Assembly: GCA_024760905.1 (NCBI GenBank)
Contig: CM045751.1
Span: forward strand, 8,218,501 to 8,282,500
Length of the DNA stretch: 64,000 bases
Reading direction: 5' to 3'
DNA from: Plotosus lineatus
Taxonomy: Eukaryota > Chordata > Actinopteri > Siluriformes > Plotosidae
This document shows, piece by piece, positions 31,179-43,689 of the stretch (the stretch's first letter is position 1; each line of letters opens with the position of its first letter). The notes beneath the pieces were generated by a model. It was not told the DNA's origin. It searched no databases and was given only the letters and a program-made list of their open reading frames with translations. The position numbers were made by a program, and so were the translations under genes.

Positions 31179-33525
31179 CCCCACATAGGGTATCACTACA
31201 TTGAGTGGGGGAAAATTCTTTGTGCTCTTCAAACATGTCGATTGTTGAGTCCAATACCCGGAGTTTTTAATTCTTGACAGACTTGTACCATAAAGATTAA
31301 TTCTCCTCACCAACATCTACCCTTAGATTTCTACAATCTTAAGTTTTCTCATTACAAATTATTATGAATTTTTAAAAATCATTCCGTCATTGACATGGCT
31401 AAGATATTTTATGTAGCATGTTGCATTTACAGATCAATGGAGTGTAAAATTTAAGTAATGACATTCGCAACATTCAACCAATCAGCTGCTGTACTATTAG
31501 CTTTTGAACAATCCAGTGAAAGATATTATAGTCTATAAATCTAAGGATTAGCTGTAAAGAACCTCTAGGTAGGTGTAGAAATAGATAGCTTTCTCAATGC
31601 TGCCTCAAATTTCTGTCAAATTTTCTTGCATTTCAAGCATTTGGACCACCAGATTTTTTTTTATGGCATTTAATGCTGAATATGCAAACATTGAGATTCT
31701 ATTTGTATGATAATTGTCATTTTGTTCATTCACAAAATAAAACCGGCAAAAGATAAATTTATCCTGGTTTAAAAAAAAAAAAACACACACACCCCACCAC
31801 AACCAACACCACAGGTACAGAAAATTTGACCGAACGTCTCGTGTTATATCGGAATCCTGAATTTATTTATTTGATTATCATTTGGCTTGTCCAGTGACTG
31901 CCATGCGGAGACCTCTTTAGAATAATATGGCAAATATTTTTGCATTTAGGTTTTATCATGCAGACCAAGAAAAGAGATTTAAATGGACTGTGTATGTCCG
32001 ATGTGCTCGGTTTGAAGCGAGCCTCTTTATCAGTGACCTTGATTTTAATGATGGAATATCCAAAGAAATCGTTCAAGCTAAAAATGTTCAACTGAGCGTG
32101 AAATGCGTTTGGCGGTTGTCATGTTTAAAATACTGCTATAAATATTCGCTATAGTGATGTATGTTTAAATGCAAATATAATTTTTTTTTTTTTTTTTGGT
32201 AGAGCAATAATTTTAATCTGATCCAAATTGGATTTACTTTTAGCCAAACCACTTATCCAGTTTTTATGGTTGTGGAAGCGTCTGTGCCTGGACGGCCTTT
32301 TAAAGTTCTTCCTTACACAAAGCTGCTGTTCATTATACCCGGGTTATTTAGTTGTTACACTCTGTGCTCTTGAATGCTGAATGATGACAGCAAGTGTGTT
32401 TTGTTACCAAACTATGAAGCCATCTGCTAAAGTTCAAAAAAAAAAAAAAAAAAAAGTTTTTGGAAAATGGGGGAAAAAGGCACCTCAGTTGGACAGCTGG
32501 GGACTGACAAGGTCTTGGAACTCACTGAATCATGAAAAGTTGACAACAGTTCACCCTGGATGTGTCTTCTGCCCTCATGTCAGTGTGAAACCAGATGGAA
32601 AAGATATTCCGTCATCAAGTTATGTCCATGTCTTGTAATAGTAAGTCAAAACACCTGGAAATAATTTCAATATACTGCGCACTTACTATAGTTAAAATAA
32701 AGTTGTCTAGAACATCGGTTCTCAACGTGGCTCCAGGGACCACAGGGTCTATGTTTTCATAGTCCATTTTAATTATTTTTATTATTATTATTACGATGTT
32801 GCTCCGTAGTTACAATAGTTGTTATAATGCTCTGTGCCTCTTGAATTAAAAACACTACAGTGCACTTTTAAGGCTATTTTTGAGGCTATTCTTTTGTTAA
32901 CTAGTAAACAGGTAAACAAGTCCCTGGCTGCAAAAGGTTTGAGTCCCATGGTCTAGAATTAACACTACAGGACAGATACTAATAGAAATATTAGTGTTGG
33001 GTCATGAAACAAAAAAGCACTTAAAAAAAAAAAAACAGCAACAGTATCTATGCAAGTGAATAAAGGCAAATTCATTAAAAATATATAATTATGAAACTAG
33101 TACATTAACAAAATATTTCTCGAGAGTACTAATAATTAATATTTAATTTTAAGCTTGAGATGGTCCCGTGGTTTTCAGTGGATCTTTTTTGCCACTTGGA
33201 ATAAAACTCGATGATTCTTTCATTGTCCATTTCAGACCTAAAATTAGCATCTGAAATTGGCCTGATGGCGGAAACAGTTGAATCTGCCTGTATTCCGGTT
33301 ATTATAACTTGCATGGATATTACGAGTCGCAGTGCTGTTCGAACCTTTTATCAACATTTCTATAGACCGTCCTGAAGGGTTCCTCCTGCGTGCATGTCGA
33401 AGCATGCGTGTTCTCGCAGTCGCTTTCAAAACCAATCACATGTTCTGGATCCGATCTCCTCCGGTGTAAACACAGTACTGTAATAATGTGTGCAGTTCGC
33501 GGCTGTGTACTGTAGCTGACTGTAT

Positions 33526-33531
33526 AATAAA
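33526..33531 (+). promoter_or_regulatory. Candidate clasp1 polyadenylation signal AATAAA
   Basis: AATAAA in 'ctgtataataaacctggttgt' style context, with GT-rich sequence just downstream. Other AATAAA words (32696, 33060) are alternatives. Confidence 0.3.
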
Positions 33532-34164
33532 CCTGGTTGTGTGTATACTGTAGATATGTTTACATGAATATTTGCTTCGAGCCTCGGCTTCGGTGACAAT
33601 GTCTAGCGGGGGATCAGCGGTTTATACTAAGTTCCTTTACCTTCCTATTCACTCCTTACTCAAGAGAAGCAGCTGTTCCGTTACAGCTATGTTCACTTGA
33701 ACTGCGTGCGTGTGGGTACAACCAGTGTTTCAAAGGACTGTTACAGCGGCAGCCGATACATTGCTTTTGCTGACGTATTGAAACATTAGCCGCCGTCGCT
33801 TTACCGTGCATGCGTTTCGTTTAGCTGCTCTTATTTAACGTCCATATCTGTATTTATGTGATTTTTTTTATTTTTTTTTTTTATTTTGTGTGTTCCAACA
33901 ACTGTTTCTTTTCTCCACCCTGCTTGTTTGTTAAGCTTCCACCTGTGATTGAATCTGTAAACACCATTTGTTCTAGATAAAGCAGATCATTTCAGTTTTC
34001 CACCCCAGACTCTGTGTTTTTCTTAAAATATTGTATAAGTTATGTGTAAACTTTTGATGCAGTGTATGTAAAATACATTTTATAGAAAGAATCCTTTTGA
34101 TGGTACACTATGATAGCATTTGAATACATTGTAAACTCCTCAATACATGTGTCATACATGATTG
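33532..34164. other. Intergenic or far 3'UTR, no recognised content
   Basis: Complex sequence, slightly GC-richer at 33560-33830 (gcctcggcttcggtgacaat, attagccgccgtcgc). I see no ORF of note. Confidence 0.4.
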
Positions 34165-34810
34165 CAGTGGTACCTCACCTTACGATAGTCCCAGCAAACG
34201 AAAAATCCAGGTCATGAAAAACATTTTCCAAAATTTTTTGTCCCTGGAAATTAAACAAGTTCTCCTTACGAAACGTGCCAAACACGCCATTTAAACAATG
34301 CACGAGCTGCTCTCCCATTGACTATCTTCCAACATCCTGCCCTGCTGGCCTCCCATTGGCTAGGAGGGATGACACAGCTCCCTCCCATTGGCTATTATGG
34401 AGCTGCATCTCCCATAATGCTTTTCGTGTAAAGGACAGAGTTACTGTTGTTTCGTGAGTTTTTTTACTCGGGCTTTTAACCTTCCATAAACATTTTGTAA
34501 GATTATAACTCTGCTAAAAAGACATGGTCAACACACCCACACAAACACAAGTGAAACAGAAGCGGGCTCGTGGCATGCAGTTGAGTGATATCACAAAGGA
34601 ATATGGCCAAACCCGTCTACCATCAGTACAATATTGAAGCAGAAGGTCTTAATAGGTACTTTTATAATTTTTAAAGGGTTTAGCGGGTAGTATTGGGGGC
34701 CTTGGAACGAATCACACGTTTTACATGTAAAATGCGGTTCAATTTACGAAAAATCCAGGTTAAGAAAAAGGCTCTGGAACAGATTAATTTCGTAAGGTGA
34801 GGCACCACTG
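34165..34810 (+). mobile_element. M2 Tigger-like element with transposase HTH remnant
   Basis: Starts CAGTGGTACCTCACCTTACG, ends GTGAGGCACCACTG then TA. Around 34555-34650 the plus strand still reads RGMQLSDITKEYGQ, the CENP-B-type HTH of a Tigger transposase, before breaking. No catalytic domain. Confidence 0.8.
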
Positions 34811-35224
34811 TATTTAAGTTCTGTGTTAAACTATTGTACCGTTACACGTGAAGAGGGAGTGTCACGCGGGTTTGAAGAAAGTCTTTATATCTGAAATCGT
34901 GTTAAACTAGACAATCCTTCATATAGATGGAGATTCGGTTTCAAAAGGATATCAGACAATGATTGGTTGGGTTAATACATTAAGTTTAATGGGTTTTTTA
35001 ACAATCTGATATTTTGTTCAGTGCCCTTTAACCATTCTGTAATAAAAATAAAAAAGGACAAACAGTGGAGGTTTACCATCAGGTACTTTTCAAGGTTGCA
35101 AAACAAAAGAGGCTAAGTGGATGTACTAGGTTTTGCATCTGAGCTCTTCAAATATAGACAAGGATTTTACACAATCATGGCTTGTCTGGGCCACATTTTG
35201 GCAAATACAATCACTATCCGAGTT
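34811..35224. other. Intergenic, no recognised content
   Basis: AT-rich sequence, no coding text. Confidence 0.55.
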
Positions 35225-35524
35225 ACGACAATTAAACATTAAAGTATAATGCATAAGATGTTAATAAAATATAAATGCACACACTCAGATGCGCACATCA
35301 CATAAGAATGTAAGTAGTTTTGTTGGGGGTTGTTTTTTTTGTTTGTTTGTTTTTTGTTTTTTTTTTTGCATAATTGGCCTTGTTTTGCGGAATTTTCTTT
35401 TAACTTTTCCCTTTATTTTTCCTTAATTTCCTTATTTTTTAATTTTTCCATGAATATTTTTGAAAAACCCGCGATGCACTGAGAAGCCGCAGAAACTGAA
35501 GCTTGAAGTAGCGAGGAATCATTG
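35225..35524. mobile_element. M1 element, 3'-half fragment
   Basis: 'acaattaaacattaaagtat', 'gcataattggccttgttttg', 'gaagtagcgaggaatcattg' then TA. The other half is missing. Confidence 0.68.
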
Positions 35525-35739
35525 TAATGGTAAAAAAAAAAAAAAAAAAAAAGCTGCAAAAAAATTATTTTATTTATTACATATTTTAAATCGGCCAAGT
35601 CATTCAAATGTAAAATCTTTCCTGATGTATGTCGTGTACTTTGTTGACAACAAAACGTCCTCACAATGATCAGCGTTCTCTGAAAATTTAAGTGAAAACT
35701 AGAAATTTCACGATATTTAACTTGCATAAAATTTTCTCA

Positions 35740-36260
35740 GCAGTTAATACCGTGACTCAGGAATACAGTATGTATGGTCTGTGTGGCTGTATGGAGTACC
35801 TGACAATGTGTGGACATGATCCGGATCAGTCTTTGGATGACGTTCTGGGTATCTCCTCACGACTTCGATCAGGAAGCTTCTAGATAGTCTGTAGCGGTAC
35901 TTGGCCCTCTCGGATCCACTGAGGCATAACCAATAAGTGGTGCCTGGGGAACAAGATCTTCAGCCAGTGGCGTCAATCTGTTCTTCATCCAGGTTTGCAC
36001 ATTCTGGTCGCATGAGGCTGAGCACTGTCCTATACCTGAGGGGCACCAAGTACCAAATGCACCAGTAGATCTAACAATCGAGGAAAGGATTTCATCCACA
36101 TACCTAACAGCAGTCAGGCTTTGACATAGCGGTCTGAATGAATATGCCTCACCAGACTTACTGACCCTCCATGAAATCATCAAATCATGCTGGGTGATGT
36201 TTACCGGCAACATAACAATCACCACACCATCTTCAGAGTCCTTCTCACCTGTTCAATGTC
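35740..36260 (-). pseudogene. Decayed Tc1-like transposase
   Basis: On the minus strand, broken across frames: LTAVRYVDEILSS, then DSAQPHATRMC (the DNARPH-like catalytic block), then LDEEQIDATG (the LDEENIDxxDWP block), then EEIPRTSSKD. These are in the order expected for Tc1/mariner DD34E transposases. Frame breaks and stops show it is dead. Terminal inverted repeats were not found. Confidence 0.75.
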
Positions 36261-36454
36261 ATTGCTTTGTCCAGCTCTGATAGTGCTCCTCCTCCTCCTC
36301 CTCCTCCTTCTAGGAGCAGATACGTGTCCTTGTGTGAAGATGGTGACCTTCTCAGCTTGTGTGATGGCCTGTCTCTTGATATCATCTCCATTCTCTTGAG
36401 ATTGTGCTGGAAGACAGCGAAACCTTTTTTGCGAATGCATTTGTGGATGCTCCA

Positions 36455-36572
36455 GGGCAGTGGTGGCCTGGTGGTAAAGGTGCTGGATCGCTGATCCTTG
36501 GGTTGGGGGTTCGAGTCCCACTCTCCACAAGGTTATCAGTGGTTCCCCCCCAATGCAGCTAACTGGGTTATC
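36455..36572 (+). mobile_element. S1 SINE, head only
   Basis: 'gcagtggtggcctggtggta', 'gggggttcgagtcccactct', then truncated after 'gcagctaactgggttatcaa'. The head is close to an intact tRNA-like promoter. Confidence 0.75.
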
Positions 36573-36923
36573 AATGTTGGTACATTTGGTAGTTATGGAG
36601 ATCTTGGATGTCTGGACAGCTGGGTGTTTCCAAACGATAATCGAAAGCCTATGTTCTTTGCTATGGTAACGATCTTTGCATGCTACCACTGAGTAACATT
36701 TATCTTATTTTTATGATTTATGTAAGTCACATAATGTTCTCATTATGAAATGGGAAATGTAATAGTAAGTTAACATAAAAATGGTTTCCTGCTTTGTGTG
36801 GGTTGGGAAAAGTGACAAAATCTTTTGTACGTGTTACTCGCACTTACAGACAATTACAATAATCCCAGTGAGTTTTACAAAGGTGCTTTAGAATCTTTCA
36901 AATTCAACACGAGGTATATTCAG

Positions 36924-36954
<31 letters not shown>

Positions 36955-37277
36955 CCAGCAAATTAAACCCTTATTTCAGAATATTTTTACTTTGCACCAA
37001 AGCTATCTAATGCTGGTGTGCTAATGCTCTTCGTACTGCTTTGTTCTATTCTTTATACCTGTCTCTTATTTGATCTGTCAGTTACTGCACTGGGTGGACT
37101 TCTCTGCCCTCTTGCAGCTGATTTCGTCAGGGAAGGTTACATGGAGTAGAAAGTCTAATAGAACTTCTGAGTCTTTGTCTGACATCCCAGCCTGAGGCAG
37201 GAGAGCATTCATTCCATCACCCAGCTTCATTAACACTCTCCATTCTCTACTGCTCTCACTAATGAGCTCAAACAAGC

Positions 37278-37309
<32 letters not shown>

Positions 37310-37534
37310 GGGGTGGGTTGGGTGGGTGTTGTGTGTGTGGGTGTGTGTTTGAGTAGTTGGGTGTGGGTGGGTGTGTTCCACAATTTTTTAAACAAGTTAT
37401 TCCAAATAAATATCTCTGATGATTAAATTGATTGTTTCCAAATATAAACAATTACTTACAAAAATAACAATTATTCACAGAAGGAAAAATGGATATTGCT
37501 GAACTGTGATATCCACTGAGCCTGAGATAAATAC
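36573..37534. other. Intergenic, microsatellites only
   Basis: A-tract at 36929-36953; (GT)n and GGGTGT-rich run at 37278-37378. Nothing else recognised. Confidence 0.55.
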
Positions 37535-37757
37535 ACTGATCCCTCGCTACTTCGTGGTTCAGTTTTTGCAGCTTCAGTGCATCATGGGTTTTTCAAAAAT
37601 ATTCATTAAAAAAAAAAAACAGGGGAAAAAGTTAAGGAAAATGCTGCAAAACAAAGCCAGTTGTACAACAACAACAAAAAAACCCCAAATAAACAAAAAC
37701 AAACAAGAAAACAACCCCCCCAAACAAAGATACTTAGATTTTTATGTGGGGTGTGCA

Positions 37758-37798
<41 letters not shown>

Positions 37799-38025
37799 AT
37801 ATTTTCTTTACATCTTACGCATTATATTTTAATTTTTAATTGTTATTATTAGCATTTATAATGTTGAATATGCATTTATTGATATTATATACACATATAC
37901 ATGTATGTATACATCAGTAGGGGGGGGGGGGTCGAGCCTACTTTGCGGAAATCAAGGTCACGGGGTGGGGGGTCGGTGATGGTGGTCCTAGGTCCCCATT
38001 AATTGTGGAAAGTGAGGGATCACTG
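37535..38025. mobile_element. M1 element copy
   Basis: CTGATCCCTCGCTACTTCG at the left, GTGAGGGATCACTG at the right followed by TA. It contains an internal (GT)n expansion at 37759-37796. Confidence 0.78.
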
Positions 38026-38838
38026 TAATAGTTTGTCTGTAGTACATGTGCCAAAATTGCTAACATAACTACCACAAAAAGTTTCATTTTTAATAAAAAC
38101 AAGCAATATTATTTTTTATATCTCAAATTAATTTACGCCACTTCAGTATCGTATATTCTAATGATCTAATGAAACTTGTGATTTTAACAAAAACATTTTT
38201 TTAGAAAATAAACCTGTTTCAAACAAATCTCAATCACAACACCTAACACAGAATCACGTCATTTTTACATTGTCTGAGATTTTGTGCGTGCTGTTTTTAA
38301 AAAAAAAAAAAAAAAGAGCGACACCAATTTTTGGGCGCAGGCGCTGATGAGAAACCGGGTTTTTTAAAAAAAAAAATCCAGCCTTAATATAATTCACTGT
38401 ATATAGTTCATTCATTCATTTCCTGAACTGCTTAATGTTTCCATGGTAACAGGGAGGCTAATGCCAATCTCATCTGACTCCAGTGTGAAGGCGGAGTACA
38501 CCCTGAACAGCCTGCCAGCCCAAAGTCGGGCCATTTAAACTCCCACCAAAGGGGCAAAATGTAACCGCCAGTTATCTTGAGATGCACATGCTTTGACTGT
38601 GGGAGAAAAGGTGGGCTGAGGTGGGCATTCTAGTCGCTCTCCAACAGTACTGGACTGAATCACATATTTTGATAGATTAATCTAGTTAGAGTTAAATCTC
38701 GGAGAGGAAATCAACCTGAAATTCATATCTAGTCCTCAACAAATTCAGTGGCTCAGTGATTAGCACCGTCGTCTCAGAGCAAAGGGTTTTGGGTCTCAAC
38801 AAAGGGTAAATGTTGGATGGATGAATATCCAGTATTGA
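38026..38838. other. Intergenic with SINE debris
   Basis: A minus-oriented S2-like fragment covers about 38408-38620 (ttcatttcctgaactgctta, gatgcacatgctttgactgt). A-runs at 38298-38315 and 38366-38378. Confidence 0.5.
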
Positions 38839-38847
38839 GAAATTAGG

Positions 38848-39165
38848 GTGGTTTAGTGGTAAGCACACCTGCCTCACATCAACAAGCTCCTGGATTTGAG
38901 CCTTGTGCCAAGCAAGGGTGTTTTATTTTTGGAGTTTGTTCTTGCCATACTTCCTGAGTTTTCTCCAGGTGGACCGACTCAATGCCACAGTCGAAAGGCA
39001 CGCAAAAATCAGATATTCTATATTTGTGTGTGTGTGTGTGTGTGGGAGTGTGTGTTCGTCCGGCGATGGTCTCGTGAGCTGACGAGGGTGGTACCTTGCC
39101 TTCACCGGAAGTTTGCTGGGATGGGTTCCAGTCTCCCGGTGATCCTGTAAAGATGAACCTGTTTG
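38848..39165 (+). mobile_element. S2-like SINE
   Basis: Head 'gggtggtttagtggtaagca', body 'ggagtttgttcttgccatac', tail 'ttgctgggatgggttccagt', with an internal (TG)n insertion. Diverged. Confidence 0.6.
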
Positions 39166-40700
39166 GCAAGTGACCCATCATTGTGTTTTATAATTAATAT
39201 TAAGTACAGTATTACCATCCTGGAAGAATTTTATAGTACAGGTAACGATCAGAAATGTGAACTCAATTTTCCTCAACATAGGCATAGTAAAATGATTTTG
39301 AAGGACATGATGACACTTCAATATTTCACCATCACCTGTTCCCACAGAAGTGTCCAAATGCTGAAATAGCTTGTCAATCAAGCGCCCCTCCCCCATGATT
39401 TATGCTCATAAAAACAAGTAACAGACAAAAGCTTGGGCTGATGGTATTTACGCAGTTCCTAAATCTAACAACAGGGAGAGTGAGAGAGCTGAAAATGAAA
39501 CCAACTGACGCAGTGTAATGTAAATCACATTCTATCTTGGTACATAGTCGAGCAGCAAATGTATCAGATCCATAAATAATAATCAGTGCACAATATTTAT
39601 CGAATCGGTGAATATAATAATACAGTGCACACGACTTGGAATTACAATAGTGAGATGATGATGATAACAACAACATTAATGCACTAGTAACGCGGTCGCA
39701 TAGTTGAAAATGTTCTCATGTTCTAATGTAATGCCCATTGAAATTGTGAATGAATGCATCACAGATTACACAGATTTATCTATATGGATTAAACAGATTA
39801 TTGTCGGGTTTAACTGCTAATCCCAGGCACAGCGTAATGCCAACAAACCACTTATATATGAAGAGTCCTATACATTTGACTGCGAGAGTCATATTTCTGA
39901 ATTTGAAAAAGACCCATCATTAGAGAGTAATTTGAGAAGGGTTAAGAGCAGACAAACCTTGCCGAGACAAGCCCAGTGAAGGGAAGAGCCATGTTAAAAA
40001 TATCCTGACCAGGCCTTTCACAGCCAGAAAATAAGGGCCTGCAATACGTACAGCATGTCCCCACAAGATGAGTCCACGTCATTCAAAATAAACATATATC
40101 TTTAATTATGCTTTATCAGATATTTATCAGGTACAGTATAGTATTAGGAAATAATTGGATTATTTAATTCACCCGCAAATAATATTTAAAATAAGAGGAA
40201 TTTTTTTTCGTGGTGCAGCCAAGCAAAAGAAATGTTGAATCAAAAATGGTGATGGTATTATTGTATAAACTAAAAGTAAAGTTTTGATAAAATCAGCTGC
40301 AGACTTTTATGTATAAATGTAATATATCGCACATGTTTATTTGGCCTATAAAATCATTTATAAGTAATTTACCAATAAATATATTGGTAATGGATATATA
40401 CAAAATAAGGAATGTATTTATGCCAAAAATGAAAAAAAAAAAAGTTATGTATACGTTCCCGAGTGTCTCTGCTTGAGTTGAATGTAGATTGTAGGTTAGC
40501 GTGGACTTGGTGCCCTGTGTCAAGCTAATCTATTTTCTATACAAGTTTAAGAATAAAACCAGAGCACAAGGGGAAATGCAGTATGTTCCCAGCGGCAGGA
40601 TAAAACTGGGAACCATTGAGCTGTGAAGCGGAAATGCAACATGATCCACCGTTCATATTCACCTTATTTATGTATTATACACTGTTAAATATAAGGTCAA
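39166..40700. other. Intergenic, no recognised content
   Basis: Complex AT-rich sequence without repeats that I recognise. ORFs here lack family resemblance. Confidence 0.5.
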
Positions 40701-40704
40701 TTAA

Positions 40705-42036
40705 CCCATTAATGCCCCCTAGCAGGACCATATGGTTCTCTTTCAAAAAATGCTAATAACTACTAGACGCATTCTATACTTGTTGTAGCGTCGCCTGATG
40801 CAACACAGCTTGATCCCACGTGCCTCAGTCAGCTGTGAGATGACCTTGAGTGCGCAGGATTGAGTTGTTCGCGAATTTATTTATGTTATTATTATTATTA
40901 GTGTTATTATAATTTTGTTGAAAGAAATGTATTCCGGGTGCTTCCTTAGGCCTTTTTGATTCGGAAAAACGAGTGATAAATAATTTGTAACTACAAAAAA
41001 TAATTCGGGCCTTCACCCTCAAGCGACCGAGCTATTTCAGCGGCTAATATGACCGAGTGGGGTCATTTGTGACTCCATTGACATTTTATAGGAATATTTC
41101 TATATAAATAATTCTTTTTGGGTTCTTCATATTTATTTCAGTCTCGACTATTTGTCATCATCTTATGTAATAAGGTCTGGAATTTGATATATTTTTACAA
41201 AAAGAAAAATCAAAAACACACAATGCGAGAACAATATTACATTTATTTACACAACTCTTGTCTGTTATATCTTGTAATATGCACAATACATATTTCATGT
41301 ATTAAGTAAGTTTACATTTTATGATGTTACTTTGCATAAAATATGTATTAAAGTGTGGTAGGATAATTTACATATGGTAATCGAAATAATAATTATATGG
41401 CTGAACTATCTGAAACATGTAACTGTCAGAATGAAGAACCATCAATACCACCTGAAGCTGTCTGTCTGTCTTCCTTTCGGCTTTTTCCCTTTTACTCAGG
41501 AGTCGCCACAGCGGATCATGTGATTCGCACGTTTGATTTGGCAGAGGTTTTTACGCCGGATGCCCTTCTTGTCACAACCCTTTTTAGCAAGGGACAGAAA
41601 CACGCTGACGACTTTGCAGCTACTCTTTACGAAAGTCAGCAATGGTTCTTTTACATGAACCTCTCACCATAGACAGTGAGAGACATGGCCCGCCTTTGGT
41701 AACCCAGTTAGCTGCACTGGGAGGACAGTGACAACCTTGTGGAGAGTGGGACTCGAACCCCCAACCTTTGGATCAGCGATCCAGCGCCCTATACCACTAG
41801 ACCACCACTGCCCCTCAATACCATCTGAAGCTATAATGCTAAAAATCTGATAGATCTTCCTGGGGTCATAAGTGACCCGCACAAGTTTGGATTATACTCG
41901 CCACATGGATTGGCCGATCCTTACAAAACTCTATCAACAAATGCACAACAAATTCTTGGTAGGAAACTTTTTTTCCGATTAAAATTAGAAAAATGGCGCC
42001 CGAATATATATGCTCGATTGCATGAGCGTTAAAGGG
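40705..42036. mobile_element. piggyBac-like non-autonomous element
   Basis: TTAA duplications at 40701-40704 and 42037-42040. Ends are inverted: CCCATTAATGC at the left, GCGTTAAAGGG at the right (reverse complement CCCTTTAACGC). Internal inverted motifs 'gtggggtcatttgtgactcc' and 'ctggggtcataagtgacccg' support the assignment. No transposase. A complete S1 SINE sits inside. Confidence 0.7.
41460..41814 (-). mobile_element. S1 SINE (S1b tail) nested in the piggyBac-like element
   Basis: Target duplication tcaataccacctgaagct (41442-41459) / tcaataccatctgaagct (41815-41832). The head at the right reads, on the minus strand, gggcagtggtggtctagtgg; the B box region is gggggttcgagtcc. Tail 'caggagtcgccacagcggat'. 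Confidence 0.88.
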
Positions 42037-42073
42037 TTAAATCGGTAAATTTTAGCAGTTGCCTTTGTACAAT

Positions 42074-42419
42074 CATCATCATCATTTTCTGTAACCGCTT
42101 CATCCTAATTAGGGTCACGGGGAGGCTGGTGCCCATCCCAGCCAACTCAGGGCGAGGGCAGAGTACACCCTGGACAGCTCGCCAGGCCATCGCAGGGCGG
42201 AAACACGCTGACGGCTTTGCAGCCTACTCTTGTCGAAAGTCAGCAATGGTTCTTTTACATGCCTCACACCATAGACAGTGAGAGACATGGCCGGCCTTTG
42301 ATAACCCAGTTAGCTCCACTGGGGGGGACAGTGACAACCTTGTGGAGAGTGGGACTCGAACCCCCAACCTTTGGATCAGCGATCCGGCGCCTTATACCAC
42401 TAGACCACCACTGCCCCAT
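42074..42419 (-). mobile_element. S1 SINE (S1a tail), minus orientation
   Basis: Exact 12-bp target duplication cctttgtacaat at 42062-42073 and 42420-42431. The left end shows the S1a tail (tcctaattagggtcacgggg) rather than the S1b tail of its neighbour at 41460. Confidence 0.88.
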
Positions 42420-42431
42420 CCTTTGTACAAT

Positions 42432-43185
42432 GTGTTTTTTTATATCTTTAAGTCGAGTTATACGTGAACTTTTAAATCATATTAAAGGTAACAAGTAGAT
42501 AAAAGCCAGAATGTTTTTAATAGTATGAAAATCATATACACATACTGTACCTTCAAGGAAAACTTTCAGTCAAAAATTTTCCAGGGGATCAAAAAAAAAA
42601 AAAAAAAGTCTAGTGTTGTTGGATTTTATTGCTAGCAACCGCAAAACAGCTGTACAATACAACCCTAAGGGGCAAAGAACCGTATTAAAGTAACATGCTT
42701 GTTTTGGTCACTGACAGCCTCATCATGTTATTATAAGTGTCTGACAACACCGAAAGGATCCTTAACGAGATTCACACATCTGTCTTTTTTTTCCCCGATA
42801 GCTGTAAAAAAAGAAAAATAGAAAGAAAAAAGACTACATTCTTTTGCTTTTCTTTTCTGCTCTCTGACCCAGTGCTTCATTTAGTGCCTGTAGTTGATTA
42901 TTAGCAACAGGGCTGTTTTCTGCTGCTTGCGAAAGGAGATGTTGGGCAGAACTCAGAAGAAGACGGTTTCTCTCGTACCAAAGGAGCTTTTAGTATTATT
43001 TTGGATCGGGACTTGTAGCAGTTGTAGAATTCCAGCTCAATACTGGACCAAAGTTTAGCATTAATGGAAAACATCAACACCAATGAATGCTAATCTGTAA
43101 AAGATACTTACATCAATCAGTCATAACATTAAAACATTCACGCTGATGGTAAAGGTGCCACTTTATAAAGATCATCAATCAAGCA
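42432..43185. other. Intergenic, no recognised content
   Basis: A-tract near 42591-42607; otherwise unrecognised. Confidence 0.55.
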
Positions 43186-43689
43186 CAGGGATCCCTCACT
43201 TTCCGCGGTTAATGGGGACCGAGATCCCTCCGCGACCACCGAAATCCGCGAAGTAGGATCCCCCCCCCCCCCCCCCCCCCCCGAGTGACGTATACATACA
43301 TGTATATAATATCAATAAATATATACTCAATGCCATAAATGCTTATAATAACAATGAAACATTTAAAAATAATGCATACGATGTAAATAAAATATAAATA
43401 CACACACATACAGATGTGCGCGCACGCAAGCAGATGCGCACCTCACAACAATGTATGCTAGTTTTGTTAGTTAGTTTTGATGGGAGGTTTTGTTTTGTTT
43501 TTTTTTGTTGTTTTTTTTTTTTTTTGCATAATTGGCCTTGTTTTTGTGGCATTTTTCTGAACTTTTCCCCCTATTCTTCCTTAATTTCTTTATTTTTAAA
43601 TCTGATGAATATTAAAAAAAAAAAAAAAAAAAAACCCGTGATGTCCTGAAGCCGCATGAATTGAAGCGCGAAGTAGCGAGAGATCCCTG
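43186..43689. mobile_element. M1 element copy, near complete
   Basis: CAGGGATCCCTCACTTTCCG to GCGAGAGATCCCTG then TA. It carries a poly-C run of about 22 (43261-43282), all internal M1 words and an A-tract. Confidence 0.82.

Larger units (their letters stand above)
1..33531 (+). other. clasp1: clasp1 gene, 3' half (gene span overview)
   Basis: CLASP1 is a microtubule plus-end protein. It uses TOG domains to bind tubulin, suppresses catastrophe and promotes rescue, and acts at the cell cortex, kinetochore and Golgi. The window enters the gene inside an intron. The 19 coding exons run from the end of the linker through TOG3 (about 4527-13456), a Ser/Thr/Pro spacer (16613-25500) and the CLIP-interacting HEAT-like domain (25603-30003). 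All introns assigned are GT-AG and all phases agree, giving one open frame to TAA at 30001-30003. Assignment to CLASP1 over CLASP2 rests on the C-terminal tail (TTNSNSSSSSD), the spacer text SPSNTIGRTP and the RIWGWS cassette; CLASP2 has a different tail. Whether this is the a or b teleost copy cannot be told. The 3' end of the transcript is not fixed; the limit given is a candidate AATAAA. Confidence 0.93.
30004..33531 (+). other. clasp1: Probable clasp1 3' untranslated region
   Basis: No protein-coding text follows the stop. Candidate poly(A) signals AATAAA occur near 32696 and 33526; the latter is followed by a GT-rich run (ggttgtgtgtatac). The region includes (ATT)n at 30531-30577, two minus-oriented S2 SINEs and (TAA)n at 31144-31175. 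The true end is unknown. Confidence 0.4.

Noticed and set aside
36455..36540. Possible tRNA gene (A and B boxes)
   Set aside because: The sequence is the head of a SINE family with many copies and no proper cloverleaf end.
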